Below are positions 17,770 to 26,969 of a stretch of 64,000 bases of DNA, in pieces. The DNA is from Arthrobacter_D sp015752045 (GTDB taxonomy: Bacteria > Actinomycetota > Actinomycetes > Actinomycetales > Micrococcaceae), in contig NZ_JADOUS010000007.1 in assembly GCF_015752045.1 (NCBI RefSeq), positions 62,001 to 126,000 of the forward strand. The letters are read 5' to 3'. Under the pieces are notes generated by a model. It had not been told where the DNA came from. It did no database searches and was given only the letters and a program-made list of their open reading frames with translations. How positions within the stretch are numbered: position 1 is the stretch's first letter; every line of letters begins with the position of its first letter. The translations under genes and the position numbers were made by a program.

Positions 17770-18364
17770 GGGGGGTCGTCCCGCTCTCGTGGTTCAGGTC
17801 GTGTGTCGGATCGTGTGTCGCCGCCGGGGTGCTGTCGGTCTGCTCACCGAGCCGGCTCTGCAGTGCCGGCAGGGCCTGGAGCACCGCCGCGGTGACCGCG
17901 CGGACGGAGAGGCCGCGGGTGTCGACGACGGTCGTGGCCAGTGCGGCGTAGACGGGCCGCCGCTCGTCGTAGAGCTCCTGCCACCGTTCCGCGGGGCGCC
18001 CGGCCAGCAGCGGTCGGCCGGAATCAGTCCTGATGCGCGGGAGGACGGCGGCGACGTCGGTGTCGAGGAAGACGACCGTCGTGTCCTGCAGCAGGTCCCG
18101 CGTCTGCGGGTGGAGGACGGCCCCGCCGCCCAGGGAGACGACGGCGTCCTCGGCCAGGGCGGCACGGACGACGTCGGCCTCGACGGCCCGGAAGGCCTCC
18201 TCGCCCTCGCGGGCGAAGATCCCGGCGATGCTGCCGTGCCGCTCGACGATCGTCCGGTCCGTGTCGATGAAGCGCGCGCCGATCCGTTCGGCGAGCATCC
18301 TGCCCACCGCCGTCTTGCCGACCGCCATGGGCCCCACGAGGACGACGGGATGGTCCCGCCGCAT
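17759..18364 (-). CDS. aroK: Shikimate kinase
   Basis: A 201-residue kinase that phosphorylates shikimate. The P-loop GPMAVGKT is at residues 11-18, the shikimate-binding region FIDTDRTIVERHGSI follows, and VSLGGGAV is the conserved glycine loop. The C-terminus has about 25 extra residues rich in His, Thr and Asp (HDPTHDLNHESG, then PHGH), which is not part of the catalytic fold. The start ATG at 18362-18364 shares one base with the aroC stop (TGATG). Confidence 0.95.
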   Translation of the reverse strand: MRRDHPVVLVGPMAVGKTAVGRMLAERIGARFIDTDRTIVERHGSIAGIFAREGEEAFRAVEADVVRAALAEDAVVSLGGGAVLHPQTRDLLQDTTVVFLDTDVAAVLPRIRTDSGRPLLAGRPAERWQELYDERRPVYAALATTVVDTRGLSVRAVTAAVLQALPALQSRLGEQTDSTPAATHDPTHDLNHESGTTPHGH

Positions 18365-19581
18365 CAGGCTCCGGCGGAGCCCAGGAACTCCGGGATGTTC
18401 TCGAGGTAGCTGCGCAGGTTGCGGGCGGTCTCGGCCAGGGAGTCGCCGCCGAACTTCTCGGTGACGGCCTCGGCGAGCACGAGGGCCGTCATGGCCTCGG
18501 CGACGACGCCGGCAGCGGGGACGGCGCACACGTCCGAGCGCTGGTGGTGCGCGCGGGCCGCGGCGCCGGTGCTGACGTCGACGGTGCGGAGCGCCCGGGG
18601 CACGGTGGCGATGGGTTTCATCGCGGCGCGGACCCGGAGGGTGTCCCCGATGCTCATGCCGCCCTCGATCCCGCCGGCGCGGTTGCTGGCGCGGACGATC
18701 TTGCCGTCCTCGTTGCGCAGGATCTCGTCGTGGGCGGCCGTGCCGCGGCGCGCGGCGGTCTCGAACCCGTCGCCGACCTCCACGCCCTTGATGGCCTGGA
18801 TGCCCATGAGGGCCGCGGCGAGGCGGGCGTCGAGCCGGCGGTCCCAGTGCACGTAGCTGCCCAGGCCCGGCGGGAGCCCGTAGGCCACCACCTCGACGAC
18901 GCCACCGAGCGTCTCGCCCTCCTTGTGGGCGGCGTCGACCTCCGCCACCATCGCGTCGGAGGTGTCCCGGTGGAAGCATCGCAGCGGATCGGCGTCGAGG
19001 GCGATCACGTCGTCGGGGGTCGGCAGGACGGCGTCGTCCGGGACCGAGACGTAGCCGACGGCGACGGTGTGGCTGACGAGGCGGATGCCGAGGCCCTCGA
19101 GGAACTTCGCTGCGACGGTGCCGAGCGCCACCCGGGTCGCGGTCTCACGGGCGCTGGCGCGTTCCAGGACGGGACGGGCCTCGTCGAAGCCGTATTTCTG
19201 CATGCCGGTGAAGTCGGCGTGGCCGGGGCGTGGGCGGGTCAGGGGGGCGTTGCGCGCCGAATCGGCGAGCTCCGCGGCGTCCTGCTCCCCCAGGGGGTCG
19301 GCGGACATGATCTTCTCCCACTTGGGCCATTCGGTGTTCGCCACCTCGATGACCACCGGACCGCCCTGCGTCAGCCCGTGCCGGACGCCGCCCATGATGC
19401 GCACCTGGTCCCGCTCGAACTTCATGCGGGCGCCGCGCCCGTAGCCGAGCCGACGGCGGGCCAGGGCGTCCTGGATATCGGCACTCGTGATGCCCACCCC
19501 CGCGGGCATGCCCTCGATGATGCCGACCACGGCGGGGCCGTGCGATTCTCCTGCCGTCAACCAACGCAACATGGCTTCCAT
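18364..19581 (-). CDS. aroC: Chorismate synthase
   Basis: A 405-residue FMN-dependent enzyme that makes chorismate from EPSP. The start region is MLRWLTAGESHGPAVVGI; the family signatures GGIEGGMSIG and RSDVCAVPAAGVVAEAM are both intact. Two in-frame ATGs are possible (19581 and 19572). The downstream one matches the usual MLRWLTAGESHG start, so the true protein may be three residues shorter. Confidence 0.96.
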   Translation of the reverse strand: MEAMLRWLTAGESHGPAVVGIIEGMPAGVGITSADIQDALARRRLGYGRGARMKFERDQVRIMGGVRHGLTQGGPVVIEVANTEWPKWEKIMSADPLGEQDAAELADSARNAPLTRPRPGHADFTGMQKYGFDEARPVLERASARETATRVALGTVAAKFLEGLGIRLVSHTVAVGYVSVPDDAVLPTPDDVIALDADPLRCFHRDTSDAMVAEVDAAHKEGETLGGVVEVVAYGLPPGLGSYVHWDRRLDARLAAALMGIQAIKGVEVGDGFETAARRGTAAHDEILRNEDGKIVRASNRAGGIEGGMSIGDTLRVRAAMKPIATVPRALRTVDVSTGAAARAHHQRSDVCAVPAAGVVAEAMTALVLAEAVTEKFGGDSLAETARNLRSYLENIPEFLGSAGA

Positions 19582-19604
19582 ACTGCCATGCGGCGCGGCC
19601 CACC

Positions 19605-20489
19605 TCAGCGCCGGGTGGCACCCACCGCGTCATACATCACGCGGAGGACGGCTGCTCGGTCCTGGCCGGCCTCGGGGAAGAACAGGGCCACCTGCTCCAC
19701 GGCCTGGTGGATCAGCATGTCGAGACCGGGCACGATACGCCCACCGGCCTGCTGCCACGCCGCGGCCAGCCGACTGGGCCAGGGGTCGTAGGCGACGTCG
19801 AGCAGCGTGCCGTCCGTGCGGAAGCCGGCGTGCGCCGCGAGCTCCCCTGCGAGCGGATCCGCGGCGTGCGGCGGCAGGGTGGAGATGACGACGTCGGACG
19901 CGGACACGGCCTCGGCCGCCTGCGACCAGGGCGAGAGGTCCACCTCCACGCCGAGGGCCTCGCCGATGCGCCGGAGGTCGGCCGCTGCTGCGGGACGGCG
20001 CACGAGGACGCGTACCGCGCCGGCTCCGAGCTGCGCGAGGCCGGCCACCGCGGCGGCTGCGGTGCCCCCGCCGCCCAGGACGACGGCACGTCGGGGCGTC
20101 ACCACGCCGGCCGCGGCCAGGGCGTGGGCCACTCCTGCGACGTCGGTGTTGTGGCCGGTGAGGGTGCGGCGCGGGCCGTCGCCGCCGACGACGACGGTGT
20201 TGACGACGCCGAGCACGGCCGCCTGCGCCGTCGTGCCGTCGACCAGCCGTGCGACGGCACCCTTGAGGGGCATCGTCACGGACAGTCCGCGCCACGCACC
20301 GCCGGTGCGCATTTCATCGACGAACACGTCCAGTCGCGCCTCGTCGACGTCGATCGCGGAGTAGGAGCAGTCGATGCCGAGCACCCGGTACGCCGCCGTG
20401 TGCAGCAGGGGCGACTTCGAGTGGGCGATCGGCGAACCGATCACGGCGGCCCGCCATGCCTGGGCCGCCGCGGTCCCCGGAGGCACCAC
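19605..20489 (-). CDS. aroE: Shikimate dehydrogenase
   Basis: A 294-residue NADP-dependent enzyme that reduces 3-dehydroshikimate. The substrate site is AVIGSPIAHSKSPLLHTAAYR near the start; the GHNTDVAGV segment and the cofactor glycine loop VVLGGGGTAAAAVAGLAQLG follow. It begins with GTG immediately after the mltG stop (TAG at 20490-20492), and a second GTG is the next codon, so the exact start is uncertain by one residue. Confidence 0.93.
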   Translation of the reverse strand: MVPPGTAAAQAWRAAVIGSPIAHSKSPLLHTAAYRVLGIDCSYSAIDVDEARLDVFVDEMRTGGAWRGLSVTMPLKGAVARLVDGTTAQAAVLGVVNTVVVGGDGPRRTLTGHNTDVAGVAHALAAAGVVTPRRAVVLGGGGTAAAAVAGLAQLGAGAVRVLVRRPAAAADLRRIGEALGVEVDLSPWSQAAEAVSASDVVISTLPPHAADPLAGELAAHAGFRTDGTLLDVAYDPWPSRLAAAWQQAGGRIVPGLDMLIHQAVEQVALFFPEAGQDRAAVLRVMYDAVGATRR

Positions 20490-21743
20490 CTACTGGCACC
20501 GTCCGGGATGATCGGCACACCAGGCCTCGTACTCGGCGACGTAGCGCAGGTGCTCCGCATACGTCTCCGAGAACTTCGTCTCCCCCGTGTCGAGGTCCAC
20601 CGTCACCCAGAAGTAGAACGGTACGTCCGCGGGCTCGACGGCCGCGTCGATCGCCTCGTCGCTCGGAGAGCCGATCGGCCCCTTCGGGAGCCCGGGGTTG
20701 GCGTACGTGTTGTAGGGGTTGGAGGTGTCGGTCTTCTCCTCGTCCGTCAGCTGGTACGTCCGGGTCCCGAGCCCGTAGGTCACCGATGCATCCGACTGGA
20801 TGAAGCCGTTGGTCTCCGTGTTGCCGGGCTTCAGCCTGTTGTAGATGGACCCGGCGACCGTCGCGTAGTCGCCTTCCTGCGCTTCCGCCTGCACGATGCT
20901 CGCCACGGTCAGGATCCGGTACTGCTCGGCGGGGTCGGTGACACCGTCCTCGGCGAGCCGGTCGGTCGTCGCCGTGACCATCTCGGTGATGATGTCGGTG
21001 GCGGTGGCCTCGACGTCGAAGCGGTACTCGCCGGGGTGCAGGTACCCCTCGAGGGAGAGCGCCTGGGCGGGGAGCCCGAACTGCGCCGGGTCCTTGGCGA
21101 GGGCGTCGAATTCGGCGCGCGGGATCCCCGTGGACTCGCTGAGGATGTCGAAGACCTCGCCCTGCCGCAGGTCGCGTGCGACGGCGGCGTAGGAGACCAT
21201 GGTCGGGTCCTCGCCGAGGAGCGCCTCGGCGGCGGCGGCGGAGGACATCTGCAGGCGCATCTCGTACTCGCCCGGCTGGACCTCGCGGCCCTCGGCGATG
21301 GCGCTGAGCGCCGTGACGAACGTCGCGGAGTCCGCCACGATGTCGGCGCTCTCGAGTCCGGTCCCGATCGCCAGTGCTCCGGCGCCCTCAGGAACCGAGA
21401 ACACCGTCTCCTCGCCGCCCGGGCCCGCATAGTCCTTCACGTCGTTGAGGCCGAGGAACTCGCGCAGCATGAGGGCGGCGCCGTACACCGTGCCGGCGAA
21501 CAGGGCGAGGACCACGAGCATGATCACGGTGCGGCGGATGCGGCGGCGCCGTTTCGCCTGCGAGGACGGGCGCCTGGTGTTGGGGCGTGGGACGTCCTGC
21601 GCCACGAAGAATTCCTCGACGGGTTCGGGATGCGTGGGGCCGTCCTCGTGCGCCTCGTCGTAGTAGCCGTCGTCGGGCTGGTCCGCAGAGTGGTCGGCCG
21701 GGTGGTCTGCGGCACCCTGGGGGGTGGAATGGCGGTCGCTCAC
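20490..21743 (-). CDS. mltG: Endolytic murein transglycosylase MltG
   Basis: A 417-residue peptidoglycan enzyme that cleaves nascent glycan strands. A long acidic, His/Asp-rich cytosolic head (residues 1-65) is followed by an Arg-rich stop and one membrane helix (about 72-94). The extracellular YceG domain carries SIVQAEAQEGDYATVAGSIYNRL with the conserved glutamate, and the SDASVTYGLG motif. The start is GTG at 21741-21743 in a GTGA overlap with ruvX. The ruvX-mltG-aroE order is usual for actinobacteria. Confidence 0.94.
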   Translation of the reverse strand: MSDRHSTPQGAADHPADHSADQPDDGYYDEAHEDGPTHPEPVEEFFVAQDVPRPNTRRPSSQAKRRRRIRRTVIMLVVLALFAGTVYGAALMLREFLGLNDVKDYAGPGGEETVFSVPEGAGALAIGTGLESADIVADSATFVTALSAIAEGREVQPGEYEMRLQMSSAAAAEALLGEDPTMVSYAAVARDLRQGEVFDILSESTGIPRAEFDALAKDPAQFGLPAQALSLEGYLHPGEYRFDVEATATDIITEMVTATTDRLAEDGVTDPAEQYRILTVASIVQAEAQEGDYATVAGSIYNRLKPGNTETNGFIQSDASVTYGLGTRTYQLTDEEKTDTSNPYNTYANPGLPKGPIGSPSDEAIDAAVEPADVPFYFWVTVDLDTGETKFSETYAEHLRYVAEYEAWCADHPGRCQ

Positions 21744-22333
21744 GACTCGGATTCCCTCCTGCTGGGCGAACTGTGTTTGATGACTGGCTCCTTTGTAGGG
21801 GTCAGCAGCGGGCCCTGAGCGCCCGTTGCTGCTCGCGCAGGAACCGGATCCCCCACATCCCGTCCACGTGAACGTTGCGTGTCGATGGCATGCTGGAGTA
21901 TTTCGACGGCAGCCACCTGATCCACCACCATACGATGATCACGGCTCCCGAGACCAGCAGCGTGCAGCGAACGGTGCGCCGAGACCGTGCTCAATCTCTC
22001 GTCGACCAGGCGTACCGGTAACGGATGGGACTGGCGGACGAGTTCCTCCACGAGCAGCCCTGCGTACTCCCGCGCCATCTCCGCGGAGGCGCCTTCCCGG
22101 CCGCTGAGGTTCTTCGGGAGTCCCACGATGATCTGCACGGCGCCGCGTTCGACCGCCTCGCGGACGAGGATCCGCACGTCGTGGTTCTTCCGCGCATCCC
22201 GCTTGAGCGTGCGGATGGGCGTCGCGATCAGGCCGTCACGATCGCACCCGGCAAGGCCCACCCGGACCTGCCCGACGTCGACGCCGAGTTTCGGTCCGAA
22301 GGGGTAGGGAGCGCCGCCGGACAGGCCGGGCAC
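21740..22333 (-). CDS. ruvX: Putative pre-16S rRNA nuclease (YqgF/RuvX family)
   Basis: An RNase H-fold protein linked to maturation of the 16S rRNA 5' end. The core starts KLGVDVGQVRVGLAGCDRDG with the catalytic-type Asp, and the motifs IIVGLPKNLSG and VDERLST are present. The frame is open far into alaS, so the start must be chosen. The GTG at 22331-22333 has a GGAGGA ribosome site just upstream, giving 197 residues; the GTG at 22357 is an alternative eight residues longer. The C-terminus has a 40-residue variable extension. Confidence 0.9.
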   Translation of the reverse strand: MPGLSGGAPYPFGPKLGVDVGQVRVGLAGCDRDGLIATPIRTLKRDARKNHDVRILVREAVERGAVQIIVGLPKNLSGREGASAEMAREYAGLLVEELVRQSHPLPVRLVDERLSTVSAHRSLHAAGLGSRDHRMVVDQVAAVEILQHAIDTQRSRGRDVGDPVPARAATGAQGPLLTPTKEPVIKHSSPSRRESES

Positions 22334-22365
22334 CGCTCCTCCGCCGTTCTCCTCCACGGGGGCCG

Positions 22366-25044
22366 TCAGCGCTCCGCGACCGTTGCGCGGATCGCCGTCA
22401 GCGCCTCGGGGATACGTGCGGCGTCGGAGCCGCCGCCCTGTGCGACGTCGTCCTTGCCTCCACCGCCGCCGCCGAGGATCTTCGCGGCGGTCCGTACCAG
22501 CGCGCCGGCCTTGACCCCGGCGGCCCGCGCCGCCTCGTTGGTCGCGACCAGGACGAGCGGACGGTTCTGCGCGACACCGGTTGCCGCGACGACGGCGGGC
22601 TCGGATCCGAGGCGGCCGCGCAGGTCCAGCACGAGCGTGCGCAGTTCGTCCGCGCTCCCGATCTCGCCGGCGTCGTGCGCTACCAGGCGCACGCCGTCGA
22701 CATCGACCGCGGTGTCGACGAGCGACCCCGCGGTCAGGGCGAGCTGCTCCCGGCGGAGCCGGTCCAGTTCCTTCTCCGCGGCCTTGAGCTTGTTCAGGGT
22801 CGCCGCCAGGCGTTCGGGCAGTTGCACCGAAGGCACCTTGAGCATGTCGGAGAGCTCGGTGACGAGCGCCCGCTCCGCGGCGAGGTGACGGAACGCGTCC
22901 AGGCCGACGAGGGCTTCGATGCGCCGGTTGCCCGAGCCGACGGACTGCTCGCCGAGCAGCGTGAGGCTGCCGATGAGCGACGTCGATGGGACGTGCGTGC
23001 CTCCGCACAGTTCGCGGGAGAACTCGGCGTTCATCTCGACGACGCGCACCGTCTCGCCGTAGGCCTCGCCGAACAGCGCCGTGGCGCCGAGCGCCTTCGC
23101 GTCCGCGAGGGACATGATCTTGGTCTCGACCTCGTAGTTGTCGCGGATCGCGATGTTCGAGACCTCCTCGATCTCCGAGCGGGCGCCGGCGCTGATGCCC
23201 TCACCCCAGGAGAAGTCGAAGCGCAGGTAGCCGGCCTTGTTGAAGGAGCCGCGCTGCAGCGCCTCGGGGCCGAGGATCTCGTGGAGGGCCGCATGGACGA
23301 TGTGCGTACCCGAGTGCGCCTGCTCCCCCGCGCGGCGGCGCGGGCGGTCGACGGCGGCCGTCACGACGGCCCCCGGGAACACCTCGCCCTCGCGGACGAC
23401 GGCGCGGTGCACGATCAGGCCCTTGAGGGGACGCTGGACGTCGAGGACTTCGGCCACGAAGCCGTTGCCCGTGATGAGTCCGATGTCCGCGGCCTGCCCG
23501 CCGGCCTCGGCGTAGAACGGGGTCTGGTCGAGGACGAGTTCCACCTCGCTCCCCTGGAGGGCGCTCGGGACGGACTGGCCCTGGTCCAGGACGGCGACGA
23601 TCGTGGCCTCGGAGGTCAGTTCGTCGTAGCCCGTGAAGACGGTCTGGCCGCGGCCGAGCAGTTCGGTGAACACGGACAGGTCGGCGTGGCCGGCCTTCTT
23701 CCCGCGGGCGTCGGCCTGCGCGCGCCGGCGCTGCTCGAGCATGAGCGTGCGGAAGCCCTCGGCGTCGACGGCGAGCCCGGCCTCCTCGGCCATCTCCAGC
23801 GTCAGGTCGATCGGGAAGCCGTAGGTGTCGTGGAGCGCGAAGGCGTCCTGGCCCGACAGCGGACGCTGCTCGGAGAGGGACTCCCGCACGGCCTCCTCGA
23901 GGCGCGCGGTACCCGACGCTATGGTGCGCAGGAACGCCTTCTCCTCCGCGTAGGCGATCCGGCTTATGCGCTCGAAGTCGGATTCGACCTCCGGGTAGAC
24001 GCCCTTCATGGCGTCCCGTGAGGCGGGCAGCAGGTCGGGCAGGCAGGCCTTCTCGACGCCGAGGAGCCGCATGGCGCGGACGGCGCGGCGGATCAGTCGG
24101 CGGAGCACGTAGCCCCGGCCCTCGTTGGACGGGGTGACGCCGTCGGCGATGAGCATGAGCGAGGAGCGGATGTGGTCGGCGACCACGCGCAGCCGGACGT
24201 CGTCGGTGTGGTGCGGGTCCGCCGCGGACTCGGAGCTGGTGTAGGTCTTCCCGCTGAGCGCGGCGGCGCGGTCCAGGACGGGACGCACCTGGTCCGTCTC
24301 GTACATGTTCTCGACACCCTGCAGGATCATCGCGAGGCGCTCGAGCCCGAGGCCCGTGTCGATGTTCTTCTTCGGGAGCTCGCCGAGGATCTCGAAGTCG
24401 TCCTTGCCGGTGCCCTCGCCGCGCTGGTACTGCATGAAGACGAGGTTCCAGATCTCCACGTACCGGTCGTCGTCGGCCTCGGGACCGCCGTCGACCCCGT
24501 AGGCGGGACCGCGATCGTAGAAGATCTCCGAGCAGGGACCGGCGGGGCCGGGCTGGCCGGTGGACCAGTAGTTGTCCTTCTTGCCCATCTTCTGGATGCG
24601 CCCGGCGGGGACGCCGATGGCGTCGCGCCAGATCTCCAGCGCCTCGTCGTCCTCGTGGTACACCGTGATCCACAGCCTGTCCGCGGGCAGGCCGAACCCG
24701 CCGTCGGCGACGTCGCTGGTCAGCAGTTCCCACGCCATGCGGATGGCGTCGGCCTTGAAGTAGTCACCGAAGGAGAAGTTGCCGCACATCTGGAAGAAGG
24801 TGCCGTGGCGGGCGGTCTTGCCGACTTCCTCGATGTCGCCGGTGCGGATGCACTTCTGGACGCTCGTCGCACGACTGTAGGGGGCCGTCTCGCGGGCGGT
24901 CAGGTACGGGATGAACGGCACCATACCGGCAACGGTGAACAGGAGGGACGGGTCCGAGGAGACCAGCGACGCCGAGGGCACGACCGTGTGCCCGTTCTTC
25001 TCGAAGTAGCTCAGCCAGCGGCTGGCGATCTCGTGGGATTTCAT
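22366..25044 (-). CDS. alaS: Alanine-tRNA ligase
   Basis: An 892-residue class II synthetase with editing. The catalytic domain begins KSHEIASRWLSYFEKNGHTVVPSA-type residues and includes FQMCGNFSFGDYFK. The editing/SAD domain has the metal-binding HSGTHIVH and CGGTHV motifs, and a C-terminal coiled/DHHA1 domain ends the protein. The ATG at 25042-25044 has a GAAGGA ribosome site; upstream in-frame codons are not family-like. The 182-bp gap before it contains a 14-bp tandem repeat. Confidence 0.97.
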   Translation of the reverse strand: MKSHEIASRWLSYFEKNGHTVVPSASLVSSDPSLLFTVAGMVPFIPYLTARETAPYSRATSVQKCIRTGDIEEVGKTARHGTFFQMCGNFSFGDYFKADAIRMAWELLTSDVADGGFGLPADRLWITVYHEDDEALEIWRDAIGVPAGRIQKMGKKDNYWSTGQPGPAGPCSEIFYDRGPAYGVDGGPEADDDRYVEIWNLVFMQYQRGEGTGKDDFEILGELPKKNIDTGLGLERLAMILQGVENMYETDQVRPVLDRAAALSGKTYTSSESAADPHHTDDVRLRVVADHIRSSLMLIADGVTPSNEGRGYVLRRLIRRAVRAMRLLGVEKACLPDLLPASRDAMKGVYPEVESDFERISRIAYAEEKAFLRTIASGTARLEEAVRESLSEQRPLSGQDAFALHDTYGFPIDLTLEMAEEAGLAVDAEGFRTLMLEQRRRAQADARGKKAGHADLSVFTELLGRGQTVFTGYDELTSEATIVAVLDQGQSVPSALQGSEVELVLDQTPFYAEAGGQAADIGLITGNGFVAEVLDVQRPLKGLIVHRAVVREGEVFPGAVVTAAVDRPRRRAGEQAHSGTHIVHAALHEILGPEALQRGSFNKAGYLRFDFSWGEGISAGARSEIEEVSNIAIRDNYEVETKIMSLADAKALGATALFGEAYGETVRVVEMNAEFSRELCGGTHVPSTSLIGSLTLLGEQSVGSGNRRIEALVGLDAFRHLAAERALVTELSDMLKVPSVQLPERLAATLNKLKAAEKELDRLRREQLALTAGSLVDTAVDVDGVRLVAHDAGEIGSADELRTLVLDLRGRLGSEPAVVAATGVAQNRPLVLVATNEAARAAGVKAGALVRTAAKILGGGGGGKDDVAQGGGSDAARIPEALTAIRATVAER

Positions 25045-25064
25045 GGGGGCAGATCCTTCGGTGG

Positions 25065-25106
25065 GTGGTCCGGACGCTGTGGTCCGGACGCTGTGGACCG
25101 GACGGG
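25065..25106. repeat. 14-bp tandem repeat in the alaS leader
   Basis: The unit GTGGTCCGGACGCT occurs twice in full (25065-25078, 25079-25092) and then partly with one change (25093-25106). It lies in the untranslated region 20 bp upstream of the alaS start, just outside the ribosome site. Confidence 0.85.
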
Positions 25107-25226
25107 GAGGTGGGGCCGGCGGGGTCGCTGTCGGACACGGCGCCGGGCCGGACCTGCCGGCCCGTGGCGCGGACCGGCCGGTCATGGCGACGGCGGTCGG
25201 GCCCGCGGCGCCGGCGGTGATCCGTC

Positions 25227-25520
25227 CTAGCGGAGGGAGCGGCGGGACGCGGGGGCGGCGCTGGCGGCGGGAGCCGCGTCGGCGGCGGCGTCCCTGGCCG
25301 GGGCGGGTGCCGACACGCCGAGGGCGGAGCGGAGATCGTCCTCCCGCTCGCTCATGGCCGAGCGCAGGGCATCGGCGAAATCAGCGATGCTGTCGCTGAT
25401 CTGGCCGACCGCACGGTTCAGGCCCTCGGGTCCGAGGTTCGACTTGGCCTGGGTCACCTTGCGCACCGCGACCACGCCGATCGTGATGCCGGCTGCCAGC
25501 CAGAATGCTCGTCTGATCAT
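25227..25520 (-). CDS. DUF6167-like small membrane-associated protein
   Basis: A 97-residue protein. The N-terminal 20 residues form a hydrophobic helix (RRAFWLAAGITIGVVAVRK), a helical middle (RAVGQISDSIADFADALRSAMSERE) follows, and the tail is Ala/Pro-rich. Similar small proteins sit between a DUF948 gene and alaS in many actinobacteria; I assign the family from that context and the N-terminal pattern. The function is unknown. It is 24 bp after the DUF948 gene. Confidence 0.75.
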   Translation of the reverse strand: MIRRAFWLAAGITIGVVAVRKVTQAKSNLGPEGLNRAVGQISDSIADFADALRSAMSEREDDLRSALGVSAPAPARDAAADAAPAASAAPASRRSLR

Positions 25521-25544
25521 CGTTATCTCCGGTTCGTCGTTGGG

Positions 25545-25919
25545 TTAGCGGCTGCGGCGGCGGCGTGCCGGCGAGGTCCGGCCGGCGAAGGCCGAGCGGA
25601 CGCCGTAGGAGAACGCCGAGACCTTGATGAGCGGAGCGCCGACGGTGGCGGCGATCAGCGACGACAGCGCGGAGATGTTCGCCGACGCGTCGGAGACGTT
25701 CGAGGTGATCCCGTCGACCGTCTTCAGCTGCCGGTGCGTGGTGCTCACGGTGCTCGTGACCTCTTCGAGCAGCGGCGTCGTCTCGTCGGTGACGGTGCGG
25801 ATGGCCTTGCGGAGCTCGTCGAACACGCGTCCGAGCTTCCAGATCGGAACGGCCAGCAGCAGGACCAGGACGGCGAACACGCCCGCAGCTATCAGGCCTG
25901 CAATATCTCCACCTGACAT
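25545..25919 (-). CDS. DUF948 domain protein
   Basis: A 124-residue protein with one N-terminal membrane helix (about residues 6-28, GLIAAGVFAVLVLLLAVPIWKLG) followed by an amphipathic, heptad-like region (VFDELRKAIRTVTDETTPLLEEV, STTHRQLKTVDGI, NVSDASANISALSSLI), which is typical of DUF948 and likely forms a coiled coil. The function is unknown; it resembles general-stress-type membrane coiled-coil proteins. It is co-directional with the DUF6167-like gene and alaS. Confidence 0.82.
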   Translation of the reverse strand: MSGGDIAGLIAAGVFAVLVLLLAVPIWKLGRVFDELRKAIRTVTDETTPLLEEVTSTVSTTHRQLKTVDGITSNVSDASANISALSSLIAATVGAPLIKVSAFSYGVRSAFAGRTSPARRRRSR

Positions 25920-25996
25920 GGGCGGTCTCCTTTACGCATGAGTGGACCGCCGGAAGGGGCGGGCAGGGAATTTCGTGCTCTTAGTACCTTACAGAC

Positions 25997-26030
25997 CGAA
26001 GAGCCCGCGGCGGGTGCCACGGGCTCTTCG
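25997..26030 (-). terminator. rpsD terminator hairpin
   Basis: Inverted repeat CGAAGAGCCCG / CGGGCTCTTCG with a 12-base loop, about 49 bp after the rpsD stop on the minus strand. The following bases are only weakly T-rich, so termination may be partial. Confidence 0.65.
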
Positions 26031-26078
26031 ACCATGCTTGTCGTTCAGGACCGCGGGTGGACCCGCGGACACGGACGC

Positions 26079-26705
26079 CTAGCGTGCGTAGTACTCGACG
26101 ACGAGCTGCTCTTCGCAGGTCACGGGGACCTCGGAGCGCTTCGGGCGACGCACGAGGCGCGCCTGGAGCTTGTCGAGCTGGACGTCCAGGTAGCCGGGGA
26201 CGGCGGGGAGGACGTCGCGGTGCGCGCCGGCGGCGGCAACCTGCAGCGGGACCATGGTCTCGCTGCGGCTGTGCACGTGGATGAGCTGGCCTTCGGCCAC
26301 CCGGAACGACGGGCGATCGACGCGCGCGCCGTCGACCATGATGTGGCGGTGGACGATGAGCTGGCGGGCCTGGGCGCTCGTACGGGCGAACCCGGCACGG
26401 AGCACGAGCGCGTCGAGACGCATCTCGAGCAGTTCGATCAGGTTCTCACCGGTCAGGCCCGAGGTGCGGCGTGCTTCTTCGAAGACGCGGGCCATCTGCG
26501 CTTCGCGGATGTTGTACTGGGCGCGCAGGCGCTGCTTTTCGCGCAGGCGCACGGCGTAGTCGCTGTCCTGCTTGCGACGCGCACGGCCGTGCTGGCCCGG
26601 CGCGTACGGCCGGCGCTCGAGGTACTTCTCGGCCTTGGGGGTCAGGGCGATGCCGAGGGCACGCGAGATGCGGACCTTCCGGCGGGCACGTGTGTTGTTA
26701 GCCAC
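26079..26705 (-). CDS. rpsD: 30S ribosomal protein S4
   Basis: A 208-residue primary 16S rRNA-binding protein. It starts ANNTRARRKVRISRALGIAL, has the S4 RNA-binding domain MRLDALVLRAGFARTSAQARQLIVHRHIMVDG, and ends EEQLVVEYYAR. It is the zinc-free form, since the CxxC-type N-terminal cysteines are absent. The start is GTG at 26703-26705 with AAAGG upstream; the longer open frame is not family-like. It stands alone here rather than in the alpha operon and has a leader of about 190 bp. Confidence 0.96.
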   Translation of the reverse strand: MANNTRARRKVRISRALGIALTPKAEKYLERRPYAPGQHGRARRKQDSDYAVRLREKQRLRAQYNIREAQMARVFEEARRTSGLTGENLIELLEMRLDALVLRAGFARTSAQARQLIVHRHIMVDGARVDRPSFRVAEGQLIHVHSRSETMVPLQVAAAGAHRDVLPAVPGYLDVQLDKLQARLVRRPKRSEVPVTCEEQLVVEYYAR

Positions 26706-26894
26706 GTCTACCTTTCGATGTTTTTGCGGCGAAGAGGCGGACTCACGCCACGGGGGCGTCCGCACTTCCGGTGTCGCTGGCCTCCACTTGCGGAGAGCCG
26801 GGATTGGCCGCTTCCCGGTACTACAGTCCGCCGCGACCCTGGCCGCCACCCGCACACTGCAGCGGGGAACCCGCTGGAGGCACGAAGGAAGGCT

Positions 26895-26925
26895 GGTACA
26901 CGACGACTTGCCAGTCAGCGGTCAA
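26895..26925 (-). promoter_or_regulatory. Candidate promoter of rpsD
   Basis: On the minus strand TTGACC (26920-26925) lies 19 bp upstream of TGTACC (26895-26900). The -35 element is good and the -10 element is fair. It would give a leader of about 185 nt before the rpsD GTG. The leader is rich in short GC hairpins but matches no S4 leader RNA that I recognise. Confidence 0.4.
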
Positions 26926-26969
26926 TGCTAGCAGCGCGAGGGGCGGTGGGCCGAATCCCGCGTCCCGCC

